This document shows, one piece after another, positions 1-7,504 of a DNA stretch of 64,000 nt; within the stretch, counting starts at the first letter, position 1, and each line of letters begins with the position of its first letter. The notes beneath the pieces are model-generated. The model made no database searches, had not been told where the DNA came from, and worked only from the letters and a program-made list of their open reading frames with translations. The stretch spans positions 434,001 through 498,000 of the forward strand of contig NZ_JACHIG010000004.1 in assembly GCF_014203095.1 (NCBI RefSeq). The letters run 5' to 3'. Position numbers and translations under genes: made by a program. Source of the DNA: Prosthecobacter vanneervenii. Its GTDB lineage: Bacteria > Verrucomicrobiota > Verrucomicrobiia > Verrucomicrobiales > Verrucomicrobiaceae.

Positions 1-626
1 AGTTCGGGTTTGGACCAGCCGAGAGGAAAGCTGGCCTTGGAGGTTTCGCGCCGCCAGAAATGGCCGTCGTCGCTGGTGTAGAAGAGATGGGCCTTGGTGG
101 CGTCGCAGATGACCCAGAAGTCGATCCATTTAATTTTGTCTCCCCCTTCGGGCAGCGCATCGATCATGGGCTTCGGCTTGGTCCAGGATGCCGGATCGTC
201 CAAGGTAGCTGTGGTGGAAAAATACGGTGCCATCTTTGGTCCACGGCGCTCGTCGACGAGCTGGTAAATGAGATACCACTTCTGATGCGGCGTGTAGAAG
301 AACACCTGCGGAGCGCAGTGGTATTGATCATGAAAGTCGAGCGTGTGGCGTGTGGCTTTGCCTGCGTCTTTCCAGTCGGTGAAGCTGAGGTATTGCATGT
401 CCACCTTGCCCGACGCACGCCGATGCGTGGCAAAGAGGTGCCATTTTCCCTCATGAAACACCATCGACGGGTCTTTGAGCGCCACGTCGGGGTCAGTTTC
501 ATCAGTCGCAGGACCAATAAGAGCGGGCGTGCTTAGCCAATGGAATTCTCCCGTGCTTAACCAAGACGGATCAGTCGCGTGAAGCGCGCTGACAAGACAA
601 AGGGCGATCAGGGAGTGAAGCTTCAT
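1..626 (-). CDS. GH62-like alpha-L-arabinofuranosidase, 3' end cut by window edge
   Basis: This reading frame runs off the window start, so only the first 208 residues are present. Residues 1-17 form a signal peptide. The mature part shows the five-bladed propeller motifs of glycoside hydrolase family 62: ALKDPS near residues 49-54 (the Asp is the expected base), CAPQVFF near 104-110, and WIDFWVICD near 157-165 (the expected Asp modulator). The catalytic acid Glu would lie beyond the edge. GH62 enzymes release arabinofuranose side chains from xylan or arabinan. The ATG at 626-624 overlaps the stop of the upstream HAD gene in an ATGA, which suggests translational coupling. GH43 is the alternative family. 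Confidence 0.8.
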   Translation of the reverse strand, partial: MKLHSLIALCLVSALHATDPSWLSTGEFHWLSTPALIGPATDETDPDVALKDPSMVFHEGKWHLFATHRRASGKVDMQYLSFTDWKDAGKATRHTLDFHDQYHCAPQVFFYTPHQKWYLIYQLVDERRGPKMAPYFSTTATLDDPASWTKPKPMIDALPEGGDKIKWIDFWVICDATKAHLFYTSDDGHFWRRETSKASFPLGWSKPE

Positions 627-1285
627 GACATGAGTGCCTTGAGCGAGACATCAGCGAGTGAGTCAACGCGCTTCCACGCGCCGGTGAAATCAAGATGTCG
701 TGTCATCGGCCCCGGGGCGACGATGCAGCGGATGCCGGCGGCCATGGCGGCGCGGAGGCCATTGAGGGAGTCTTCAAAGATGACGGCTTCTTCAGGCGCG
801 ACGCCGAGCTTTTCGGCGGCATGCAGGAAGAGACTGGGATCGGGCTTCACCTTGCCGGTGTCGTCCACGGTGGAGATGTGGTGAAAGTGGTCGTGCAGTC
901 CCAGCTGGTCCATCCAGGAGTCGATCCATACACGCGGGCTGCTGCTGGCGATGGCGATGCGCAGGCCGAGTGCATCCGCCTCCTGCAGACGGTCCGCCAC
1001 CCCGGGCAGCAGGTGCAGATGTTTGCGCAGCTCGCCCTCGCGGATCTTGCGCTCAATTTCGATGGCAGCCCAGTCGAAGTCTCTGCCGGTGAGCTGTTCG
1101 AGGTCACGTTTGGGATCGTAGGCACCGGTCAGGAAGTCGGTGCCTACGGCCTGGGCATAACGCTCCACGGGAAGCTCATGGCCATGCTGGCTGAAGATCT
1201 CTCTCCAGGTGTGGTAACCGGTGCTTTCAGTGTCAACGATGAGGCCGTCGAAGTCAAAGATGACGGCGCGGATGGGTGGGGGCAT
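623..1285 (-). CDS. HAD-IA family phosphatase / phosphoglucomutase-like hydrolase
   Basis: A 220-residue haloacid dehalogenase-superfamily protein of the usual length for beta-phosphoglucomutase-like enzymes. Motif I is FDFDG at residues 10-14 (nucleophile Asp11, Asp13). Motif II is the Ser run at 113-115, motif III is the Lys in GKVKPD near 144-149, and motif IV is FEDS near 170-173. A helical cap lies between motif I and motif II. It is cytoplasmic, with no signal peptide. The substrate cannot be read from sequence, but a phosphosugar is likely given the coupled GH62 gene that starts inside its stop codon. Confidence 0.88.
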   Translation of the reverse strand: MPPPIRAVIFDFDGLIVDTESTGYHTWREIFSQHGHELPVERYAQAVGTDFLTGAYDPKRDLEQLTGRDFDWAAIEIERKIREGELRKHLHLLPGVADRLQEADALGLRIAIASSSPRVWIDSWMDQLGLHDHFHHISTVDDTGKVKPDPSLFLHAAEKLGVAPEEAVIFEDSLNGLRAAMAAGIRCIVAPGPMTRHLDFTGAWKRVDSLADVSLKALMS

Positions 1286-1292
1286 GGGCGAC

Positions 1293-1360
1293 TATGGAGC
1301 GCCGACGATTCGTCGGCAAAAAAAGATTCTCATTGGCCGACGATTCGTCGGCACTCCATA
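1293..1360. repeat. REPIN-like inverted pair of palindromic repeats
   Basis: Two identical copies of GCCGACGATTCGTCGGC lie at 1301-1317 and 1336-1352. Each copy is itself a near-perfect palindrome. The pair is bordered by TATGGAGC (1293-1300) and ACTCCATA (1353-1360), so the whole element is a larger inverted repeat with 25-base arms matching at 23 positions and an 18-base spacer. This is the architecture of a REP doublet (REPIN). It sits in the 236-bp gap between the start of the HAD gene and the end of the dehydrogenase gene; the rest of that gap, 1361-1521, shows nothing I recognise. Confidence 0.75.
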
Positions 1361-1521
1361 CCCCGCGAAGCTCAGCGTGAGGAAAGCAACGCCAGAATTC
1401 TTGCGAAGATGGCTGAAGTCATGGCGTGAAGAGCCGCTGAGCGACAGGCCGCAGATGTGGACAATCCACGGGACGCTGAATGCGTTTGGGTTTTGCGGGA
1501 TTCTGGCGTGGCGAGGAGAGA

Positions 1522-3549
1522 TCAAGAACCATTCGGCTGCTTCAGCAGATCAAACAACGTGACCATGCCCAGCAGGCGCTTTTGTTCGTCCACCACCACG
1601 GCCTTGCTGACGCCGCTGCGCATGAGGGTGCCGACGAGGACGGGAACGGGGGTGTCTGCGGTAACGCAAAAAGGCTTGGTCAGCGGCAGGTCCTGCAGTT
1701 TGTCCACACAAGTGAGGCCGTGATTTTTGAGCCATTCGTAGGCCACGGAACGGCGCAGCAGGCCGACCACGCAGCCCTCCGCCAGCACAGGGTAGGTGCT
1801 GTGCGGGTGAGCCTGAAACTCCGCTACGGCGTCCTGCACAGTCACTTTTGCATCGAGAGCGGCGATGCTGCGCGTCATCACATCGGCAGCACAGGCATTG
1901 CGTGTGGCCTCGGGGATCATCTCCACTGTGTTCTGGATCTCTTCCGGAAGATGGTACTGCTGAGCCGTGCCACGGAAGAGGCTGCCAAGGGAGCCGATGC
2001 TGTTGGCGAGTGTCTTGAAAGTTTCGCCATCGATGGCGACGAGTTCGCTGGATTCCTTGGCCGTGGCATCAAAGCGCCAGATGCCATCGCCCAGCAGGGC
2101 GCGCTCGCCAAAGTGCTCGCCCGGGCCGGCGGATTTGACGAGCTGGCCTTGCGCATCGGTGATCTCGACGCAGCCTTTTTTAACTGCGTAGAGGGATTGT
2201 GCGGGCTCGCCCGAGTGAAAAAGGGAATCTCCAGGTTCCAGGTGCATCTCTCCCAGAGGTGAGGTGAAACTGGGGGTGAGGAGATTGATGTCGCGTGGGA
2301 AGAACATCTCAAAGGTCCACTCCGCCATGACGCGCAGCTTGCGGTCAAAGCCCGGCAGCTTCATGAGATAAATGGTGCGCCACATGAACCAGGCGATGAT
2401 GCCCGAGAAGCGCATGCCCATGATCTGGGCCACGGCCTTGCGGTGGCCGATGGTGGCCAGCTCTCCGAGGCCGGTAAAGCGAAAGGGCTTCAAGGCGCGG
2501 CCTGTAAAACTGGCGGCGATGTTTCGCGCCACCAGAGCGCCCTGACGCATGGCAAACTGGGCGGTCTCGGGGCAGTTGCCACCGTCGGCCTTGGGGAAGA
2601 CGGCGCAGTCGCCAGCCGACCATACGTTGGCGAGGCCTCTGACCTGCCCCGTGGCTTCCACGACGACCTTGCCCTTTTCGACGGGCAGTGCGCCCTTGGC
2701 CCCCAGCGCTGCAATTTGCGGATGAGGTGCATTCCCCACGGTGCAGACCACGAGCGTGGCCGGCAGCCGGGTGCCATCGCCCAGCTGCACGGTGCTGGAG
2801 GTGACTGCGCGCACGCGGCTTTTGAAGGCGATCTTGACTCCCATCTCTGCGAGACATTTGCCGGTGTAGGTCCCCAGGCTGTCACTCAGCATGCCCAGCA
2901 GTCGCTCACCGCTGTGGATCAGGGTCACGTTGGGTTCATCGGGCTCGATATTTTCGTAAAACCGGCGTGCGCCCACGATCAAGTCCTGGATCTGTCCTGC
3001 GGTCTCCACCCCGGAGTAACCACCGCCGACGATGACGAAGGAGAGCAGCTCCTTGCGCAGCTTGGGGCTGGTAATGAGGTTGGCCTCCTCCATTCGGCTG
3101 ATGATGGCGGCGCGCAGTTTCATGGCATCACCCACGGTGCGCATGAGGTAGGCGTGCTCCGCCATGCCCGGGATGCGGCTGAGATCCACGCCCGCGCCTG
3201 GGGCCAGCATGAGGTGTTCGAACCCCACCGTGACCTGCGGGGTGAAGGAGCCGCCGTTCATGGTGATGATGCGGTTTTCCAGATCGATGTGTGTCACCTC
3301 GCCCTTCAGCACCTCCGCGCCGCGACAGATCATGCGGATGGGATTGACCACATGCTGTGGGGAGAGGGAGCCGCCTGCGACTTCCGGCAGCATGGGCTGG
3401 AAGACCATGTGGTTCTCGCTGGCGATCAGCCCCACGGTCATGTCCGCCATGTCTTCGGTCAGCCGCAGCAGCTCGCGCGCACAATAGACTCCGGCAAATC
3501 CTCCGCCAATGATGGCCACTTTGAAAATACGGTCGGGCTGCTTGGGCAT
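1522..3549 (-). CDS. NDH-2-like FAD/NAD(P)H dehydrogenase fused to cNMP-binding and CBS domains
   Basis: A 675-residue fusion. Residues about 8-400 are a type II NADH dehydrogenase-like flavoprotein, with the FAD motif GGGFAG at 15-20, the NAD motif GGGYSG at 165-170 and the second FAD motif SAGDCA at 301-306. After a hydrophobic stretch near 381-400 comes a cyclic-nucleotide-binding fold at about 420-525, with a cassette-like FGERALL and a following Arg. A CBS pair occupies about 555-670. NDH-2 enzymes of about 400-450 residues oxidise NADH and reduce quinone at the membrane; the added domains suggest control by cyclic nucleotide and adenylate. The upstream same-strand gene is a K+ channel, 55 bp away. 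Confidence 0.88.
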   Translation of the reverse strand: MPKQPDRIFKVAIIGGGFAGVYCARELLRLTEDMADMTVGLIASENHMVFQPMLPEVAGGSLSPQHVVNPIRMICRGAEVLKGEVTHIDLENRIITMNGGSFTPQVTVGFEHLMLAPGAGVDLSRIPGMAEHAYLMRTVGDAMKLRAAIISRMEEANLITSPKLRKELLSFVIVGGGYSGVETAGQIQDLIVGARRFYENIEPDEPNVTLIHSGERLLGMLSDSLGTYTGKCLAEMGVKIAFKSRVRAVTSSTVQLGDGTRLPATLVVCTVGNAPHPQIAALGAKGALPVEKGKVVVEATGQVRGLANVWSAGDCAVFPKADGGNCPETAQFAMRQGALVARNIAASFTGRALKPFRFTGLGELATIGHRKAVAQIMGMRFSGIIAWFMWRTIYLMKLPGFDRKLRVMAEWTFEMFFPRDINLLTPSFTSPLGEMHLEPGDSLFHSGEPAQSLYAVKKGCVEITDAQGQLVKSAGPGEHFGERALLGDGIWRFDATAKESSELVAIDGETFKTLANSIGSLGSLFRGTAQQYHLPEEIQNTVEMIPEATRNACAADVMTRSIAALDAKVTVQDAVAEFQAHPHSTYPVLAEGCVVGLLRRSVAYEWLKNHGLTCVDKLQDLPLTKPFCVTADTPVPVLVGTLMRSGVSKAVVVDEQKRLLGMVTLFDLLKQPNGS

Positions 3550-3604
3550 AGGCAGCAGCGCAGGCGCAGGGGGCGAGCCAGCTTGAGCGGAAATTTGCGC
3601 CTGC

Positions 3605-4615
3605 TCAGCGCCGCAGCACGCGTTTCATCATCACCAGCGCATCTCCAGGCATCAGCATCGCGCTGGGGCTGGGGTTCAGGTCGGTCGCTCCTTCCTTGCG
3701 CAAAATGGCCACGATGAGCATGCGGCCGCTGAGGCCGTTCTCGATCTCGTTCACGCGTTTGTGCACCCAGGGGGAGTCTGCGCGGATCTCGATCTCCTCC
3801 ATGTCCAGGCCCAGTTCCGTGAGGTGGTGGTCAAAGTCGATGCTGGCCTTGGTCTTGCCGCCGATGAGGTCGCGCGTGTTGGGGTGCAGGATCAGGTGGG
3901 CGATGCGGTCGGCTCCGATGTGGGCGGGCAGCACCACGCGGTTGGCGCCAGCTTGCAGCAGCTTGCGCTCAGTGGATGGTACCTCGCCGCGCGCGATGAT
4001 CTGGATGGCGGGGTTCATGTTTCGCGCACTCAGGGTGATGAAGACATTCGCAGCATCATTGGGCAGCACGGTGGCCAGCACGCGGGCGCGGTTGATGCCA
4101 GCGGCCTTCAGCACGGACTCGTCGGTGGCTTCTCCCTGAAGGGTGAGGAAGCCCGCGTCACGGACTTCGGCCACCCGATCAGTCGCCTGATCGACAATAA
4201 CAAAAGGAATGCCGCCTGCCTGCAACTGCGAGGCGATCATTCGCCCAATGCGGCCGTAGCCGCAGATGATGGCGTGGTTGCTGAGTTTATCGATTTCGTT
4301 TTCCATGCGTTTGCCTCCCAAAGCCCTCTGAATCTGCGCCTCTGTCAGCCACTGCACCAGAGTACCAGTGACGAAGATGATGCCCGTGCAGCCGAAGAGA
4401 ATGAGGATGATCGTCCAGGCTCGCAGCCAGGGGTCGGTGATGGGCACCACTTCCCCATAGCCCACGCTGAAGGCGGTGATGACCACCATATAGAATGAGT
4501 CCCCCCAGGACCACCCGGCGGCCCGGTAGCCCAGGGTGAAGACCGCCAGCACCAGGCCCACGTAGGCAAAGGCGTAGAGGAGGTTGGTCTGCGGGCGGCT
4601 CTTGGCGATGGGCAT
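3605..4615 (-). CDS. Two-TM potassium channel with RCK (TrkA-N/TrkA-C) domains
   Basis: A 336-residue ion channel subunit. TM1 is near residues 11-30, the pore filter SVGYGE is at 50-55, and TM2 is near 67-88. A TrkA-N Rossmann domain follows with GYGRIG at 119-124 and an acidic Asp near 142 expected to bind the ribose of NAD or another nucleotide. A TrkA-C domain fills about 255-336. The ATG at 4615 is chosen because the frame upstream is only antisense to the ThuA gene. Channels of this MthK/Kch type are gated by nucleotides or Ca2+. The dehydrogenase fusion lies 55 bp downstream on the same strand and is probably cotranscribed. Confidence 0.9.
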   Translation of the reverse strand: MPIAKSRPQTNLLYAFAYVGLVLAVFTLGYRAAGWSWGDSFYMVVITAFSVGYGEVVPITDPWLRAWTIILILFGCTGIIFVTGTLVQWLTEAQIQRALGGKRMENEIDKLSNHAIICGYGRIGRMIASQLQAGGIPFVIVDQATDRVAEVRDAGFLTLQGEATDESVLKAAGINRARVLATVLPNDAANVFITLSARNMNPAIQIIARGEVPSTERKLLQAGANRVVLPAHIGADRIAHLILHPNTRDLIGGKTKASIDFDHHLTELGLDMEEIEIRADSPWVHKRVNEIENGLSGRMLIVAILRKEGATDLNPSPSAMLMPGDALVMMKRVLRR

Positions 4616-4741
4616 GCGGCTGGGTAAAGGAAAGTCGAAGCGAAAGCCGTGCCATAACCTGTGTTCGTATAAAGATAGGCGCTGCTCGATGAAATGCTGC
4701 GTGCGTTCGGGGCGTTTGCTTGCCACGTTCCAGCCCCACCT

Positions 4742-5665
4742 ATGAAGCATCTGCTCACAGCCTTTCTGGCTTTTTCTCTCATCGGCTCCGCCTTCTCCGC
4801 GGACAAGAAATCCATCGTCATGATCGCAGGCAAGCCCTCGCATGGCCCAGGACAGCACGAGCACAATGCAGGCATCCAGCTTCTGAAAAAGTGTCTGGAA
4901 CAGGGCGCGGCGGACCAGGTGGACATCAAATTTCATCTCAATGGCGAGTGGCCCTCTCAGGAAGAGCTTTCCAAGGCGGACAGCGTCGTGATCTACTCCG
5001 ATGGCGGCGGCGGGCATCCCGCCCTGCAGGGAGACCGTCTGGCGCAGCTGGACAAGGAGATGAAGCGCGGCTGCGGTTTCCTGACGCTGCACTACGCGGT
5101 GGAGCCCACCATCGAGAAAGGCGGCAAGGAGTTCATCGACTGGATGGGCGGCTGCTTTGAGATCAACTGGAGCGTGAACCCGCACTGGGACGCCAATTTC
5201 AAGGAATTGCCAGCCCACCCGATTAGCTCTGGCGTGAAGCCCTTTGGCACGAATGACGAGTGGTACTTCTACATGCGCTTCCGCCCCAACATGCAGGGTG
5301 TGACCCCCATCCTCAGCGATGTGGCTCCTGAATCCACCATGAGCCGCCCGGATGGCGCTCATAGTGGCAATCCCACCGTGCGTGAGTCCGTGAAGAACAA
5401 GGAAAAGCAGCACGTGGCCTGGGCCTGCGAGCGTGCGGACGGCGGCCGCGGTTTTGGCTTCACCGGTGGTCATTACCACCGGGGCTGGGCGAATGACGAC
5501 CAGCGCAAGCTGGTGCTGAACGCGATCCTGTGGACCGCGAAGGCCAAGATCCCTGCGGATGGCGTGGCCTCCAATGTGACCGAGGAAGACATGAAGGCCA
5601 ATCTGGACCTCAAGCCAGGACAAGGTCTGCCAGAGAAACCGAAACCTGCACCTAAGGTAAAGTAA
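4742..5665 (+). CDS. Exported ThuA-like domain protein
   Basis: A 307-residue protein with a signal peptide at about 1-19, cleaved after AFS-A. The mature part starts IVMIAGKPSHG and continues as a class-I glutamine-amidotransferase-like alpha/beta fold of the ThuA family, known from trehalose utilisation in rhizobia and abundant in PVC bacteria, where it is linked to modified or 3-keto sugars. The HYAV and GGHYHRGW stretches are typical of the family. The ATG at 4742 is used because it begins a clean signal peptide. It is transcribed away from the K+ channel gene across a 126-bp divergent gap, and the sialidase-like gene follows after 17 bp. Confidence 0.85.
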   Translation: MKHLLTAFLAFSLIGSAFSADKKSIVMIAGKPSHGPGQHEHNAGIQLLKKCLEQGAADQVDIKFHLNGEWPSQEELSKADSVVIYSDGGGGHPALQGDRLAQLDKEMKRGCGFLTLHYAVEPTIEKGGKEFIDWMGGCFEINWSVNPHWDANFKELPAHPISSGVKPFGTNDEWYFYMRFRPNMQGVTPILSDVAPESTMSRPDGAHSGNPTVRESVKNKEKQHVAWACERADGGRGFGFTGGHYHRGWANDDQRKLVLNAILWTAKAKIPADGVASNVTEEDMKANLDLKPGQGLPEKPKPAPKVK

Positions 5666-5682
5666 CCAAGCTCTCTGCCATC

Positions 5683-6897
5683 ATGAACCGTCGTCGATTT
5701 ATCCAACAAAGCACGGCGGGCATGCTGGCCGTAAACCTTGCCGCCGGGCAGTCAGCGGCGCCGCTGATTGCCTCGCTGGAAAAAATCACCCTCAAACGCG
5801 GCCTCGATGGCAGCGGACCTTCGTGGTTTCATCCGCGGCCTTGTGTGGTGCCTGGCAAGGACGGTCCTGTCATCGTCATGATGATGCAGGAGATTCGTGG
5901 CTCGGATTATTTCATGCCGGTGCACTGGATGGAATCCCGTGACCTCGGGCGCACGTGGTCGGACCCGCAGCCGGTGCCGCCGCTGGGCCGTGTGCCGAAG
6001 AATGATGGTCGTGGTGATGAGGGCGTGTGTGATGTGGTGCCACAGTATCATGCGAAAAGCGGCACGGTGTTGGCGATGGGGCACAATGTCTTTTATCGCG
6101 GACCGAAGTTTGACCGCAACCAGCCATCACGCTGGCCGGTGTATGCGGTTTACAAAGACGGCCGCTGGTCCGAACGCAAACGCCTGGTGTGGGATGATCC
6201 GCGCGGGTCCAACATCTACACCAACAACTGCGGCCAGCGCGAGGTGCTGGAGGACGGCAGCATTGCCTTTGTGATGTCGTTCGGTGCCCAGCAGAACGGG
6301 CGCTCGGCCGCCGGAGTGCGCTGCTCGTTTGATGGAGAGACGCTGGCCATCCAGAAAGTGGGCCGCGAGATCAAACACTCAGCAGGGCGTGGTTTGCTGG
6401 AGCCTTCATTGGTGCGCTATCGCGGGAAGTTTTACGTGACGCTGCGCGCCGAGGACAACCGAGGCTATGTGGCCGCGAGTGATGACGGGCTCAACTTTGA
6501 GGAAAAGCAGCCTTGGTGCTGGGATGATGGCTCGCCGCTGGAGATGAGCACCACTCAGCAGCACTGGCTGCCGCACAGCGAGGCGCTGCATCTGGTTTAC
6601 ACGCGCAAGGATGCCAGCAATGTAAATGTAATGCGCTGGCGTGCACCGCTCTTCATGGCGCAGGTGGATATGAAGACCTTGCGCCTCATTCGCGAGACGG
6701 AGCGTGTGGTGCTGCCACTGGAAGGCGATGGCGTGAAAGCGCCGGATGAAGTCCCTCTGATGGGGAATTTCCAGACCACCAACATCTCACCAGATGAATC
6801 GTGGGTCACTGATGGCGGCATGCTGCCGAAGCATGGCTTTAAAGGAGATCTGCTGCTGGGCAGGATCCGCTGGAGCCGGCCGAATACGCTGGTGTGA
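5683..6897 (+). CDS. Tat-exported sialidase-superfamily (BNR repeat) protein
   Basis: A 404-residue protein with a twin-arginine leader, NRRRFIQQ near residues 2-9 followed by a hydrophobic stretch. The body is a six-bladed propeller of the exo-alpha-sialidase-like type: Asp-box-like motifs occur at SRDLGRTWSD (85-94) and at ASDDGLNFEE around residue 266. The PVC relatives of this family act on diverse glycans or are simply binding propellers, so true sialidase activity is not implied. It follows the ThuA gene by 17 bp on the same strand, which suggests cotranscription and a shared role in extracellular or periplasmic glycan processing. Confidence 0.75.
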   Translation: MNRRRFIQQSTAGMLAVNLAAGQSAAPLIASLEKITLKRGLDGSGPSWFHPRPCVVPGKDGPVIVMMMQEIRGSDYFMPVHWMESRDLGRTWSDPQPVPPLGRVPKNDGRGDEGVCDVVPQYHAKSGTVLAMGHNVFYRGPKFDRNQPSRWPVYAVYKDGRWSERKRLVWDDPRGSNIYTNNCGQREVLEDGSIAFVMSFGAQQNGRSAAGVRCSFDGETLAIQKVGREIKHSAGRGLLEPSLVRYRGKFYVTLRAEDNRGYVAASDDGLNFEEKQPWCWDDGSPLEMSTTQQHWLPHSEALHLVYTRKDASNVNVMRWRAPLFMAQVDMKTLRLIRETERVVLPLEGDGVKAPDEVPLMGNFQTTNISPDESWVTDGGMLPKHGFKGDLLLGRIRWSRPNTLV

Positions 6898-6903
6898 GCA
6901 TGG

Positions 6904-6975
6904 CTAAGCCGAGTAGCCGCCGGAGATGTAGGCGTTCAGTTGCTCGATGGTCATGCGCTGGGTGGCGATGATCTA
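6904..6975 (-). other. In-frame amber codon and 22-codon C-terminal tail of the CBS gene
   Basis: The CBS frame reads GDLVK then TAG at 6975-6973. It then continues in the same frame for 22 sense codons beginning IIATQRMTIEQLNAY and ends at a second TAG at 6906-6904. That tail matches the C-terminal helix usual in stand-alone CBS-pair proteins (pattern GDLVK-x-I-x2-Q...IEQL-x2-YI). The amber codon therefore most simply replaces a sense codon such as TGG (Trp). Possible explanations are a recent nonsense mutation, a base-call error, or readthrough. Confidence 0.8.
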
Positions 6976-7353
6976 CTTCACAAGGTCGCCGATGGAAACA
7001 ATGCCAAGCAGTTCATCTCCATCCAGGACCGGAAGGTGTCTGACGCGATGCTCCGTGATGATCTCCATGCATTCCGAAACGGTTTGAGCAGGCCCCACGG
7101 TCACCGGATCACGCGTCATGATTTCTCCCACCGGGGTTTCTTTGGAGGATTTGCCATGAAGCGCCACCTTGCTCATGTAATCTCGTTCTGAAATGATGCC
7201 GACCAGCCGGTTGCCTTCCACCACCGGCAGGGCGCCGATGTTTTTCTCAGACATCATCTGGATGGCCTGATAGACGGTGGCTTTTGGCGAGATGGTCCAG
7301 ATGTCCCGGCCTTTGTGCTCCAGCAGTGTCTTCGCAGCGGTTGGAATTTCCAC
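6973..7353 (-). CDS. Stand-alone CBS-domain pair protein
   Basis: A 126-residue cytoplasmic protein made of two CBS motifs, about residues 12-70 and 76-126, each with the typical hydrophobic strand and GIISERD or GIVSIGD ending. Such Bateman modules bind AMP, ATP, SAM or NAD and control partner proteins or Mg2+ homeostasis. The start is a GTG at 7353; no in-frame ATG lies near. The module itself is complete, but the usual C-terminal helix is cut off by the in-frame TAG at 6975-6973, described separately. It is divergent from the Gfo/Idh gene. The partner protein is not evident. Confidence 0.85.
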   Translation of the reverse strand: MEIPTAAKTLLEHKGRDIWTISPKATVYQAIQMMSEKNIGALPVVEGNRLVGIISERDYMSKVALHGKSSKETPVGEIMTRDPVTVGPAQTVSECMEIITEHRVRHLPVLDGDELLGIVSIGDLVK

Positions 7354-7504
7354 GGCGGTTGGATGTGGTGGATTCTTATTTTCTAAAATCGGCTTTGGTT
7401 AAGCAAGCCTTCGTTTTTTCACGTCCGTCTGGCCGGGGGAAATGCGGTAATTCGCATCACCTTGGTGCTTGAGAACGATCTGCCGCGCCGTTTCATGCAG
7501 TGCC

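Noticed and set aside
1292-1525. 77-codon minus-strand frame in the REPIN-containing gap
   Set aside because: It runs through the palindromic repeats and has no neighbour-like codon bias or similarity to any family I know.
4616-5623. Long open frame on the minus strand that extends the K+ channel N-terminus by more than 330 residues
   Set aside because: It is antisense to the ThuA gene, has no domain, and the channel begins naturally at the ATG at 4615 with TM1.
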